Source of the DNA: Saccoglossus kowalevskii
Taxonomy: Eukaryota > Hemichordata > Enteropneusta > Harrimaniidae
Reading direction: 5' to 3'
NCBI RefSeq assembly: GCF_000003605.2
Contig: NW_003133375.1
Span: forward strand, 67,129-103,627
DNA: 36,499 nucleotides
The notes beneath the pieces are model-generated. The model had not been told where the DNA came from, ran no database searches, and was given only the letters and a program-made list of their open reading frames with translations. Shown piece by piece: positions 13,336-24,300 of this stretch. Position 1 is the first letter of the stretch; every line of letters begins with the position of its first letter. The position numbers and the translations under genes are program-made.

Positions 13336-13495
13336 TTGTGGAGTAATTTATTTTTGCTGAATTATAGTTTTTATAAAACTGAGTTGGTCATAAACTACAT
13401 CGAGGAAATGAATTTCCACTGAATTTATTCCTGCTGATTTTCTACTCAAGTGACAATGAATTCCTATCAAATATTACCGGTAAGTATTCTACAGT
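13336..13495. mobile_element. Degraded MITE family A copy
   Basis: TATTGTGGAGTAATTTATTT at the left and AAGTATTCTACAGT at the right match the family ends. The interior keeps only GAATTTATTCCTGCTGATTT-like pieces. An old copy. Confidence 0.55.
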
Positions 13496-13506
13496 GAGCA
13501 TAGTAA

Positions 13507-13570
13507 TACTGCCCTCTATAGTCAGCAATTCATAATGCAGAGCTGAAAATTCATGGAGACTATAGAGGCA
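13507..13570. repeat. Short inverted repeat around TGCCCTCTATAGTC
   Basis: TGCCCTCTATAGTC (13510-13523) and GACTATAGAGGCA (13558-13570) are inverted copies differing by one base, with a 34-bp loop. It may be a small hairpin or a tiny transposon relic. Confidence 0.55.
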
Positions 13571-13573
13571 ATT

Positions 13574-16500
13574 GCCTTGATGGCCTACTGTACTTTCTTC
13601 ACAATTTCAATCAAACCAAACAGCATAATTTTGCATCATGAAATGTGAATATTGAAATTCAAGCTCTGATAATGTGTTTCCATGACAACATAAGTTTGTA
13701 TTCATGTACATCAATACATAGTGTGACAAAACCCACAATATCAAGAATGATCTGTCTGGTCCTGAGATTAGTGTGGTGACGGAAAAGGCAATTTTTTGTT
13801 CATTGATATTGTTTTTTCTATCCAGCTGACCGAAAACAAATCATTCAATATTGTTAGCCTTATCTTAGTGGGATAGATAATAAAATAATGAATAAATAAA
13901 AAAAATAATTAAGTATGTTCATTACATGTTCCATATCTTAGTCAATATAATTCCTACTTGACTATCATTATTTTTGTTATCTTGCATATTTATCATTATC
14001 ATTCATATAATTTGTATATTTATTATTATTTCCCTAGACTTGCTTAAAAGTCTTGTTGTTGTTTTTTTTAACTTTCATTACAATACGAAAAAGTTTGCTG
14101 GAAGGTACAATAAGTGTTGTGTTCAATTGTGCAGAATACAGCTTATGAATATTAACAGCAACTCAAATTTCGCAAGGAAGAGATTTTTTTTTCGAGATCA
14201 CTTACGAACACTGTACTATTTTTTATGTTAGCCACTTTTCCTCTTTTTTATTGCCAAGAAAACAATAAGTCTTGAAAGCAAGTCTAGTATTTTCCACATA
14301 ATTTGCATATTAATTATTATCTTCCAAGAAATTTGCATATTTATTAGTGTAACTATATGCAGGTTAATTGAACAATAAAACAAAAATATTCGAGTAGGCC
14401 AATACATCATTGCTGTAGTTTTCAACTCGAGATGTTTTGTGCCTAGAGCACAGAATGCTATCAAGAAATATTTTGAGATAATAAATAAATTATAAATGAA
14501 AGTTTAATTATCTTTGGTTCTATGTTTCTCAGTTTAAAATGATCACTTATACAAGGTCAAAGTAAATTCGCTATGATAACATTATTATTAAGGCATAATA
14601 CCTACATAGGCAGTGCATGTTGTCATGGGGAAACAAAAATGTTCCAGAATTATTGTAGAAATTTCTTACTCATTGAAAACAGAAATAAATGTAAAAAAAA
14701 ATTGTATTTTGACTGTCATCACATGCATTTACAGTAACTAAAACATTCCATGCAATTATTAATAAAAAGTAGATGAACCAAGAACACAAAAATAAAATCA
14801 AGTCAGAATTTGTTCATTTTCTTAGAAGTCATAATTTTTTCAAGTTTTTATAGAAATTTTCAAAAATTGGCAAACTATTTAAGCCTGGCTATAATGCAGA
14901 ACAAAGAAATGTATTACATGTGAAATTTTAAATTAAAAATTTCTCTCTACTGATAGATCAAAATAACAAAGTATATTATAGAAAGTGAGTTTGTTATTTA
15001 CAATGTATTCAAAATTACATGTATGTGCATGACTTTAAGAACCAAACTGCTGATGCGCAACCAAACATTATTGTTCATCTACCAACATTCATAATTGGTA
15101 GCACATTCAGGCTTTCAAGAAAAATGTTAATTTTGAGCCATGCCACTAGAGGGCAGCATAATCACAATGAAGATACCTGAGAAACAAAAGTTATTTACAT
15201 GTACTGTGATTCAGATGCTTACTGGACATCAAAATGTTCTGATTTTGTTCAATCAATTCAGACACAAGTGTTTTCATTTAAATTTACGGTTTTACACTTA
15301 AAATATGGAAAACATTTGAAAATGTTCAATGATACAAGTTGCCACTGGAAAAAAATGTCCAAGGTACTTTTAAACCAACTGAACCTTTGCATGTACTGTA
15401 TAGAGCATAGGATACACAAAGACAGTACAGCAGTTTGTTTTCCACCATTACCATATTATGTTCTATTTGTAGCATGCATGCTTATAATTATAAAGCGAAT
15501 TACATAGGTGATTCTATGGACAAAATAAGTCATATTTTAATAATTAATTACACAACAACGCAATATGGGATTCATACATATGTGCTTTACCTGTGATGCA
15601 CTACTAATAGAGCAAATATGGTAAGTGTAAAAAAAAAAAACGAAAGTCAGTGATCATAGTAATCACAGCAGAATTTGTTAAGAAGAAAACTGCCTAGTCT
15701 CAATGATATTTAAACATATACATGTACATGTACACTACTAGTTGAGCAAACACGGTACTGATAAAACCAATTGTTGTAACTATGTTTTGTGCAATAACCA
15801 CTGTGCTAACAATGGTGTGTCTGAATGTCGATATTTCTATTCTGTATTTGTGTACGAGTTTATGATTTTTCTAGCAAAATTTTGGTGCAAAAGATTGCAT
15901 TTTAATTTTAATAATTAATTTCTTTGTTCATATTGGACAAAATGCTCATGTATGTACTCTCCCACTCGCTATACTTTTTCATCAAATTTGTGAAATTATG
16001 TAGATTTAATGTGACAAAAGTTGAATAATAATGACTTCCAGGATACAACCAGCATGGCGCTACCGTCACAGTAACATTGCTACTGAAGAGCTCAAATTTG
16101 ACAGTAGTCCAAGGCACACAGACTGCCAAAATCATGTCCTGGGGATACCATTCTTCAAAATTAGTAACACACCTCAACTTGCGAAATATTAGTACTTAAT
16201 TTTTGAAATAAATCAATTATGGATGTCCTACGCAAATTGAGCAATATGACATGTATTTATTTAAATTATTACTATTCACACTTTTATGCATGGCTCTAAG
16301 TACCTTGAAAACCAGATGGACTAAAACTAGTAGCCTGATAGTCATTATCCTGACTGCCACTAACATTCATATGCATTAAAAGTTTTTGTATGTGAATAAG
16401 TGCGTTTTAATGAATATGTTAATCATCAAAATTGTTGTTTCGAATAATTATGCAAATCATATGAAAATGTTATGAAAGTAAATTTGTACTATCACAATGG

Positions 16501-17596
16501 TTTAAATTTCTAGGGAGAGCACTGGATTAATCAATTTATTAGTCAGCCAAGGTGCAAATAACAAATGACTGCGGTGATCATAGTTACTGTGATTACAAAT
16601 AAACCAAATGCCTGTGTCTAGGCATCATTAGTATGTTTACCAGTTAAATCTGGACATTGAGACTTTTCACTGTACACTAATACCATGGTCACTCAGATGT
16701 GTTAGAAATAATTTTGAAATTAGTTTGACAGAAGTAAAAGTATAATGTATTTAACTGATATATCTGTGTTTCTAACTGGAAAGTGTTAATTATTCCATGG
16801 TTTTTATTTGTTCCTTATCGCTGAATTAAAAAATCAAGTAATATCCATGCAGCAACAAATGAGCTCAAATGAAACCCAGGAAACATTACTCATATCAAAT
16901 ACCACAAAGTTATTGTATTTAGCTACAAGCTGTAAATAGGTCCTGCTGATGAAGGCGATGTGGTGGAGCAATGTTGTTTCAGGAAATCTCTGTTTTGACA
17001 CAATTATTTAACTAAAAATAATTGTCAGGATGACATACATGTCTGTAGTATGAAAATGTTGTTGATATATATGAAGGGACAAATATAGAGGGGTTTATTA
17101 GGTTTTTAAATGAATCCCATACAATCTGAAGATTTTTATAATTTTGTATATGATTTTCTGGTTTACTTAGTACTTTTCTTTTCACAAACCAGGTAAAATA
17201 AAATTATATATAAAGAGAGTATTAGTAGTAGTACATGTTTATGTATGGGAATGTTGAAATAATTGTTTTAATATTTGATCTTTCGTAGAAATGATTTAAA
17301 ATAAAAATGTTATCGTTATGGAGAAAAGCTTGCAGTATTCATTTAAATAAATAATGTGAAAACACACATGCACTCAAGATTTACTTTATCCGTTCAGGTG
17401 ACGCAAAGCACATGTACACATATACAATGTTTGCTCTTTTACTATTAAGGTAACATATGTGATGACATAAATGATTGTGGTCATAATCAGTCATATTTAA
17501 ATAATTCATTAAACAGACCTGCGCTTGTAATACAGCAAATACAGTAAATCAGTATTTTCATTATTGCATTGAAATAATAATGCTATATGTATTAAT
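13574..17596. other. Intron DNA, no gene seen
   Basis: AT-rich with several ATTTGCAT octamers (about 14302 and 14332) and the CTCF-like motif at 15143. The frames at 15199-15507 (plus) and 15908-16177 (minus) were considered, but neither has a domain, repeats or splice sites that fit a gene. Confidence 0.55.
15143..15158 (+). promoter_or_regulatory. CTCF-like motif, full consensus match
   Basis: CCACTAGAGGGCAGCA satisfies every position of the CTCF consensus CCASYAGRKGGCRSYR. It lies in SPA17 intron 1. CTCF is present in most bilaterians; occupancy cannot be judged from sequence. Confidence 0.45.
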
Positions 17597-17781
17597 TACT
17601 GTAAAATATGTATTGGAAGCCGCAGCTTCTATTAAAATGGTACAATTAAAACAGAATGGATGCGGTTTCTATTAGAGTATCTACACATATGAGAAATGAT
17701 GAATTTTTGGTTCTCAATTATTCAAAAAGAATGGGTGCAACTTGTATTAGGGATGCAGCTTCTAATACAGATTTTACAGTA
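17597..17781. mobile_element. MITE family B (GCAGCTTCTATTA type)
   Basis: Starts TACTGTAAAATATGTATTGG then AAGCCGCAGCTTC; the reverse complement of the right end is TACTGTAAAATCTGTATTAG then AAGCTGCATCC. Terminal inverted repeats are about 30 bp, with TA at both outer edges. Internal GGTGCAACTTGTATTAG-like units repeat the terminal motif. No ORF. It shares its outermost 11 bp with family A but nothing inside. Confidence 0.8.
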
Positions 17782-18650
17782 CTCATGTAAACATGTTTTC
17801 AAACAAAAATAATTTGAGATTACTACAGGACAATTTCTGTGATATTAGTTGTATTTATGAGAAATATTGGAATAGTTACAACATTACGTTCCACATGTGA
17901 TAATGTAGTAGTTTGCGCTGTTCAATTTTTAAGTCCCACAAACTTCCATGATTTGTGTTTGATTATTTGCTCTCTGTCAACTGTGGAACGTCAGCTTAGA
18001 CATGCCAAGTATACAAATTATACAGTTGCTGACCTGTTGTCATGAACGCACCATGGTTGTTAGTGTGTGTAGTTAATACAAATAATTTAGGACACACAGC
18101 AAAATATTTTGCCAATTACAAGATCTGATTTAACCATAGGGTGAAATGAACCGCACCCTCCATATGATATAATAATTAAAAATATTCAAATTATGTCCAC
18201 ATTACCTTTTAAGACAAATTAAATGCATTGCTGAGGTACAGAGATGTGTCGTTTTATTTATTTTGAATAAGGTAAACCTTGTTTGCGGCATTTGGGATTT
18301 AGTGTTAGGGACAATCAGAAGACATGCATTGGAATGCAGTAAGGGCACTCAGTCTATTATGGCGGCATTACCATTAGAGTTACTAATAGGCACCAACACA
18401 ATCAGTCTACTTGTAGAGTTCGGGAAAACTGGGTGGTTATGCATGACGGTAAAAAAAAAATATTTCCATGATTTACCAAAAAATACATTGAACTTGAAGT
18501 TACTTACAAGACATATCAGTCTTTCATTTGAACCAAATTTATGTTAATGAACAAGAACTTAAACTGTGATAAATATTGTATTATCGGTTTATTTAAAACA
18601 TGAGCTTCTTTAAACTGTTGCCATGGTGAACGGTTGTTAAATTCACTTAC
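17782..18650. other. 5' part of SPA17 intron 1, no established exon
   Basis: The plus-strand frames at 17839-18045 and 18263-18547 have no domain. Composition becomes CpG-richer toward 18620, approaching the SPA17 first exon, as expected near a promoter. Confidence 0.55.
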
Positions 18651-18868
18651 GGGCGGTGCATCGGCATAAACAAGCGCCAGAAAGGAGCGAAACGAGCGCG
18701 GTCTGTTTTGAAACATGAACGAGCGTAAACGCTATCACAGTGTCCACTAGGTGTGTTTTTTTTAAAAGACATGATACAACAAGATCGTCTTTCCCAGTTA
18801 ACCGTGACAACATTGTGTTATTCGAGACAGTATCTGGGTCATTCTCAAACAACACGCTTTCAACCTAC

Positions 18869-19022
18869 CTTCTCTGATTCGTAAAAGATCATCGAAGTAT
18901 TTCGCGGAGAACGAGTAAATATTATCCGGTTGTGTCCTCAAAACTTCCCGTGCTAAGCCTTCCAAGAGGTTCTGAAATCCCCTAGGAACTCGCAATTTGG
19001 TGTTTGAAAATGGGACTGACAT
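18869..19022 (-). CDS. SPA17: SPA17 exon 1: RIIa docking domain of sperm protein Sp17 (partial gene)
   Basis: This exon encodes the first 51 residues of sperm surface protein 17, a small RIIa-domain protein of sperm fibrous sheath and motile cilia that docks on A-kinase-anchoring-type helices. It starts MSVPFSNTKLRVPRGF, then NLLEGLAREVLRTQPDNI and YFDDLLRIRE, which I recognise as the Sp17 N-terminus; the RIIa (R2D2) domain covers about residues 12-47. The start codon has A at -3, and its position matches vertebrate Sp17 with no length difference. The exon ends GAGAAG followed by GTAGGT, a good donor, in phase 1. Joining to 946-876 restores codon phase and the family sequence. The C-terminal IQ motif expected for the family is not in the window, so the gene continues left of position 1. 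Seen: sequence and splice site. Known: family role. Inferred: orthology to SPA17 rather than to another RIIa protein. Confidence 0.93.
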
Positions 19023-19155
19023 CTTGAATTGTCTGTTCTCGTCTTCAGCGGGCAGTAACTATGAAAAATGTTGATTTGTATGTCACAGAATATCGGCTTT
19101 CCCACTATACAGCACAGAATGGAGATTTCTAAAGATGGCCAACGTTTACATCGGT

Positions 19156-19171
19156 GTTTCCTAACGACAAC
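19156..19171 (-). promoter_or_regulatory. X-box-like (RFX) site upstream of SPA17
   Basis: On the minus strand GTTGTC and GGAAAC fit the two half-sites of the RFX X-box consensus (RYYNYY, RRNRAC), but the spacer is 4 nt (GTTA) instead of 1-3. It lies about 135 bp upstream of the SPA17 start codon. RFX sites at this distance are usual in cilia genes, so the position is suggestive, but the spacing is off consensus. Confidence 0.35.
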
Positions 19172-19189
19172 TCATGAATATTCATGAGT
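19170..19189. promoter_or_regulatory. 20-bp perfect palindrome upstream of SPA17
   Basis: ACTCATGAATATTCATGAGT is an exact 20-bp palindrome about 150 bp upstream of the SPA17 start codon, next to the X-box-like site. It could bind a dimeric factor or be chance; no named site is recognised. Confidence 0.5.
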
Positions 19190-19630
19190 GGTAAATAATT
19201 GATTGATCCGGCGCAGTGACAGCGCCGCCTATTGCCAATGATGCAAAATACCGGAACTCATCCAATTGACTGGCCATGTTATTCTTCTGTACGCTTTATT
19301 CTATTTATTGAAATACATACAACTTACCAATAGAAATTTATCGTTTAATTTTTCAACGATAAATTCTTTTTAATTGAGATGCAATTTTGTTAAGCAGTTG
19401 TGAGTATTTTGCTTGTTTGATTTTGACGATCATAGAAATATCCTGTGCGTGCAGCGTTGACAACATTGTTTAGCATAAACGCTGTCATCAGATTGTATTT
19501 AAACGTTAGGTTGAGTCAGTGGTAACCCCGATTTACTCGTTATATTTACATGCATGTCGTATGCTATTAACAATTACTGTACGAATGGCTAGTGCAACCT
19601 TAGAGGGCGGGGTGTATGTCAGGACCGTGG
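19190..19630. other. Upstream flank of SPA17
   Basis: Contains GGCGCAGTGACAGCGCC (an inverted GGCGC pair, about 19210-19226) and a CCAAT at about 19235, both plausible promoter elements of SPA17 or a divergent transcript. No plus-strand exon was recognised. Confidence 0.5.
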
Positions 19631-19945
19631 AGTGTATCCGGGGGGGGGGTACTTGCAAAAAATACTGACAGAGGTGTGTAGCTGGTTGTTTGAAACCCCT
19701 ACCCCCCTATCAGACAGAAATAAACTCAAATTGCATACCCCTTTTCAAACAAACTGTGTATATTTGACACCTCTTTCCAGAAGCATAAATGGTACCAAGG
19801 GAAAAGCAGGTGAACTCCCGGGGATGGACTTTGACACAATCGAAATGAAGTTACAGAAAGCAAAAATCAGCTTCATTCTTCTGATTGTTGGATCACTCAA
19901 GCTCTAGACAGTCTTTGGAAAATACGGACCCCTTTTTTGACAACA

Positions 19946-20032
19946 ATAATGAAAAAAAGGATACCCCTTTTTAGACAGACAGGGTGAAATAACATACCCC
20001 TTTTCAGACAGAAGTGGTGAATTTGGGACCCC
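19946..20032. repeat. Left copy of 87-bp target-site duplication
   Basis: It is identical over 87 bp to 20940-21026 on the other side of the LINE. It begins ATAATGAAAAAAAGG and ends GGGACCCC. After it the left flank passes into LINE sequence; after the right copy the hAT-like element resumes with TTTTGGCGG. Confidence 0.9.
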
Positions 20033-20939
20033 AACTTGTACAGTATTAGGGGATTGTGGGAGGCTACCCTTATTTTGTTACCATGTTAAACGATGTGTGA
20101 AATATTGGTTAAAAATTACTAGCATGGATGAAAACAGATTACCCCAGAAAGCTTACCGGATGCTACTTTCACTGGACGAAAAAGGACAAAGGTCATGGGC
20201 CACAGAAATTAAAGAACTGCTACATAAATATGGATTTGGTTATGTCTGGTTTAATCAAGGGGTGGGGGACTCTGATATGTTCTTGTATAAAGTTTGTGAA
20301 AGGGTCAAAGATACTGGAATTACAGATTGGTATATAGACGTTTGTTCTGTCGAAAAAACGCAGTATTATTGGCAATACAAAACAAATTTTGGGATTGAAA
20401 ACTATGTGTCATTGCCACAATTAAAATTGCGCAGAGCAATAGCAAGATTAAGATGTGCGTGCCATCCCTTAGAAATAGAAAGAGGCAGACATAATAATAT
20501 CCCTAGGGAGAGCCGTATTTGTCTTTTGTGCCTGCAAGAAATTGATGATGAATATCATTTTTTACTAAAATGCACTGCATGGGACACAATCAGGAAAAAG
20601 TATCTTCCAAATGAGACACAACCCCCAAATTTGAATACTCTAGTACAACTATTAAGTTCCTCTAAAAGCCAAATCATTAACTCTTTGGCTCTATTTATTT
20701 ATAAGTGTTTTTTAATCAAAGATCAAATGAGAATAACCTAATAAGCTTGTATGTATATATATATATTAATATCCCCATCACATTATTATATAGGGCTTAT
20801 ATTATGTATTGACACACTCTTCGTCTATATTTTCATACATATTTTGTAATGTAAATTTATTTCTTGTCAATAATTAATTTGGATGATTGTAATGGGCCGG
20901 AGGCCATTATACAATTAATAAAATTATTATTATATTATT
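20033..20939 (+). mobile_element. 5'-truncated LINE (non-LTR retrotransposon) 3' end
   Basis: The insertion carries the C-terminal end of a reverse-transcriptase ORF, a 3' UTR of about 200 bp and a TTA-rich tail after ATTAATAAAATT. It sits within the hAT-like element and is bounded by identical 87-bp direct repeats (19946-20032 and 20940-21026). The ORF is open from the left junction to the stop, which, with the exact flanking repeats, points to a recent insertion. Clade (CR1/L2/RTE-like or other) cannot be fixed from this part of the protein. Confidence 0.85.
20034..20741 (+). pseudogene. C-terminal fragment of LINE reverse transcriptase ORF
   Basis: From the insertion junction the frame reads TVLGDCGRLPLFCYHVKRCV, KYWLKITSM, then LPQKAYRMLLSLDEKG and a long C-terminal region to a stop at 20741, about 235 residues. 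The LGDxGRLPL...KYWLKI block and the later RAIARLRCACHPLEIERGRH block are typical of the region after the reverse-transcriptase domain in animal LINEs. A Cys-X2-Cys...His-X4-Cys knuckle (ICLLC...HFLLKC) follows. The catalytic polymerase and endonuclease parts are missing, so it is a dead-on-arrival copy despite having no internal stop. There is no native start codon; GTG at 20097 is only an internal codon. Confidence 0.85.
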
Positions 20940-21026
20940 ATAATGAAAAAAAGGATACCCCTTTTTAGACAGACAGGGTGAAATAACATACCCCTTTTCA
21001 GACAGAAGTGGTGAATTTGGGACCCC
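20940..21026. repeat. Right copy of 87-bp target-site duplication
   Basis: Exact partner of 19946-20032. See the LINE entry. Confidence 0.9.
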
Positions 21027-21300
21027 TTTTGGCGGCACATACTGATACATATAACACTTTTATGTGAGTACCCCCCCCCCCGAGTGTATCACTATTATGT
21101 TTTTGCTCAGTTGAGTTCAATAATAGAAATAAAGAGAGATAGTTGGTGATGGAGAATACTGAGAATCTCGACTCCTAGCTCCTAGCTCTACTCTGAGCCG
21201 ACATTGAACTGAAACTATCTGGTTGTGGTAGTTATTGGAATGAACGAGCCTTGAAGCTGTTATCTATCCCCGAGATATATTTCCTGTATTAGAGATGTTG

Positions 21301-21397
21301 TTAAAGGCTGGCGTGCATACAACGCGTGTAAAATACACTGTTTGTTTACATGAAATTCCAAAACACGATGCGCGACGAACATCGACCTTTAATTATA
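21301..21397. mobile_element. Related TTAA-ended element without the nested MITE
   Basis: It runs from TTAAAGGCTGGCGTGCATAC to ATCGACCTTTAAT. Its reverse complement aligns with 25046-25099 plus 25312 onward: TTCATGTAAACAAA is followed directly by CAGTGTATTTTACACGCGTT. It therefore shows the sequence as it was before MITE insertion in the related copy. Confidence 0.65.
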
Positions 21398-24300
21398 ACA
21401 CTGATTCATTTAATACATGTACTCTTTCTTTTACTAATTCATCCCTGAATTAGTTAGCTGTGGTGTTACCCTCATTCTCAGAACGGATCCACCACACCAT
21501 ACAATGGGGAGGGGGTGTTTTACGCTCAGATTTGCACTTTTCCTATCAACTTGAAGGAGAGCAAATATTTTGACCTCTACGTTTACGATTCCCATACTTC
21601 TTTAAATTTATTGTTTAACTACGTTAATTTCTTTACCTTTATATAAAAACATTGCTTGATTTAAGTTCATGTTTTGACAGTTTATTGTGTTCAAAACCAT
21701 ACATGACTTTTCAATGTTTTTTGTTTGTTTTTTTAAATGGGAGAAATAGCACTTTGGCATTAATTTTATGTGGTGTCATATTTATTTTGCTGAAAAGAAT
21801 GTTTTTGTTTTTTTTTTGGTGAAAACATGTTTTTCTCTGCTTTAAACAAAAGCATACAACAAACAGAATATTGAAACACATAATATTAATCGAAACTTCA
21901 AACCAGGGCCTTGCTAAATATATCTATAGGTTTGGTGGTTTCACTGACGTAAGCCCTACTTTCAATTTGGAAGTCGGCATTTCTCTTGCCAATAAACTAC
22001 TAGTATCTCGCTACCTTAAAATAATAATTATAATTAAGAACAAAACAAAATGTGAACACAGTGAAACAAAAGAACTCAAGATAATAAACATTGCAAAATT
22101 TGAATATACAAGTTAAAATTGACGTGTTACATGTGTATGCAGCGTCTTTGAATTTACCATATACACACAATGTATTTACACGTGTTGTATACGCCATATA
22201 CGACCCTTATCGAACGCAAAGCATAGCGACTGCTATTGATATAGGGAAGAATGAAGATCGCAAGAAATATATTTCGTGATAAATTCACCACGACATTTCA
22301 AAAACTACAAATTTTGAAATGTCTTTCAGTGGATAACTTATCATACATGTATTCCCTGATTATCTTCTAATTATATCAAACATTCAACAATATACTGGCA
22401 AAGTCGGGGATATGTTTCATCTTTAAATAGGCGTGACTACGAAATTTGATCTCAAAATATTTCGTTCTCATTGTGTATGCGTGCAATTTCGTATAATCTA
22501 TGCCTATGAAATGTTTTCAGTTTCTTTTTTATTTTATTCACTACTACACAATGATGTACATCTGCACTAGAGATACATATTCATTCTAAGTAATGACTAT
22601 ATATTTTTTGTGACAGAACCCTAAGATCAATGAACCATTTATTATACTAATATTACTCACTATATGAGGATTAGTTTACTGCATTTATCAACCGTTTTAA
22701 ACAACTTGAATATTATTTTTATGAATGCCCCTTTACAGATTATGTTCAGCCACAAACTTGTTATATACATTTTTAGAGCTCGTGAAAATACATGTAGATA
22801 CAAACATTTAAATTCAGTTCTCTACAAAATGTCTATAGAATAGACACATGAGTTAACTCACTTTGAATTTTTGGAACTACAACAACGGGACGAATTATTC
22901 TATTTTCAAGTAAAAGTAAATCACGCAATGTGTGTCAACCCGACATTTAAAAACAAACAAATTAGGAATATAATTTGACTGAACGTAAACCTGACTTAGA
23001 TCATGCATCTTTGTAAACTACTTGCATATTGTATGGCACTGAATTACGGATACCACGTGACAAACGCGAAAATGAGTGCATAATTTACTCCATTTTTCAC
23101 TTATTGCGATTTTATTGTGATAAACGACATATGAACATCGGCAAGAAAAGTGAGAACAGCTGCTCCATCATCATGATGTCTTAACAGACACGGATCATGG
23201 TGGTTTACCTCCATGCACGGATTTATTTGAACTTGCGGAAATAGTGACACGTCGCATGTACTAGTATGTGAGATCATCAACTAACTATCTACTTCCCTGT
23301 CGAAAATTTCTTAATTACGCTAATCTTTATCCTTATTAGCGAAGCGTTTATTGAACAATGCGATGATTTGCAACTATTACCAAATATTGAGCTTATCTCT
23401 TAGACAACAAAGTCGAATAATTTCCCGCTTGGACGACGCATCAACAAGTATATGACCATTTGAACGTCAACATATTTTTTACAGAATGTATACTGACTTT
23501 GGGACTTTTCGCTACAATAGGTACATAAACTGAAAAATATTCGATCCGTCTGAATCTATGTATACAAAGAAGAGCAAATACAACAGAGGAGCTCGGAGGC
23601 ATGAATTTAAGCCACATTTGATGAACAGATTGAACACAAGTGATGAAACACATGGAATGAGTTGAATCATATGCGATAAGTTTTTTTATTATTATTTTAA
23701 TGATCGCTGGCTTATAAATAAACATAAGATAATACAAGAAAAATAAATACATAAACGATTCATTTAGTACCCGAAAAAAATCCCAAAGCTTGTGTAAATT
23801 CGGTAACTGAGCTCCTAAGAACTAGTACGTTTTTTTAGACAAAATGGTCAAAAGAAAATATTTTGTATTTAGTCTTAGGTCGGTCATCCCGGTTAGTCAC
23901 ATGAGAACGCGAGTTGTTGTGATCACGTGTTCCTAGCGGGAGGACGCTCGATTCGTAACCGTGTTCCAACTCACATTCGTAAGTCGATTCGTCCCATAAG
24001 TTTATTAGTCCCAAAGTTGTAAAATATAAATGCCTTGATTTTTTTTTTGTTTTTTAGGCCTTACTCTAATCGTGGAGTATATGTACAACATCTCATCATT
24101 TTTACTTTAATGAGTATTCCTTAATATCTAAGTTAATACAGACAACGTTTATCGTCTCATATCATGAAAATCGCTAGATTACAGGGAAAACAAAACCACC
24201 AGGTTGAAATGTTTGACCAACGATGGGGGCGCTGTTTCAATATGGCAAACAACAAATGCTCCACATCTTCCATGTATCACGTTTCACGCCATAATTATAA

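Larger units (their letters stand above)
947..18868 (-). other. SPA17: SPA17 intron 1 (17.9 kb)
   Basis: The intron runs from donor GTAGGT (18868-18863) to acceptor ACACAG (952-947). It is long for a gene of about 150 codons and carries most of the dispersed repeats in the window: at least five MITE copies of one family, one of another, a 150-bp tandem repeat and an old interspersed repeat. No other exon with clear family similarity was found inside it; a possible cassette exon near the 5' end is described under findings. Confidence 0.85.
19639..21082. mobile_element. hAT-like non-autonomous element with poly-G inverted ends, interrupted by a LINE
   Basis: The left end is CGGGGGGGGGGTACTT and the right end is its inverse, AGTACCCCCCCCCCCG. 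The element is flanked on both sides by AGTGTATC (19631-19638 and 21083-21090), an 8-bp target duplication as made by hAT transposases. Removing the LINE and the extra copy of its target duplication leaves about 450 bp without coding capacity. The interior has repeated ATACCCCTTTTxxAGACAG-type motifs. I have the impression that similar GGGGGGTACT-ended repeats are widespread in marine invertebrate genomes. Assignment to hAT rests on target-site length and ends only. Confidence 0.75.

Noticed and set aside
15908-16177. 89-codon minus-strand frame with fairly mixed amino-acid content
   Set aside because: No domain, no splice sites fitting SPA17 phases and no similar frame nearby. Kept as non-coding, though it is the least AT-driven of the intronic frames.
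18617-18631. X-box-like GTTGCCATGGTGAAC in SPA17 intron 1
   Set aside because: One extra base in the second half breaks the consensus; noted only as a near match.
20082-20096. X-box-like GTTACCATGTTAAAC
   Set aside because: The second half-site does not fit and it lies in the coding part of the LINE.
20128-20337. Second plus-strand frame inside the LINE
   Set aside because: It is an out-of-frame shadow of the reverse-transcriptase frame at 20034-20741.
23441-23752. 103-codon minus-strand frame with a hydrophobic N-terminus
   Set aside because: The hydrophobic start is from AT-rich codons (Phe, Ile, Tyr, Lys); there is no family resemblance and no gene context.
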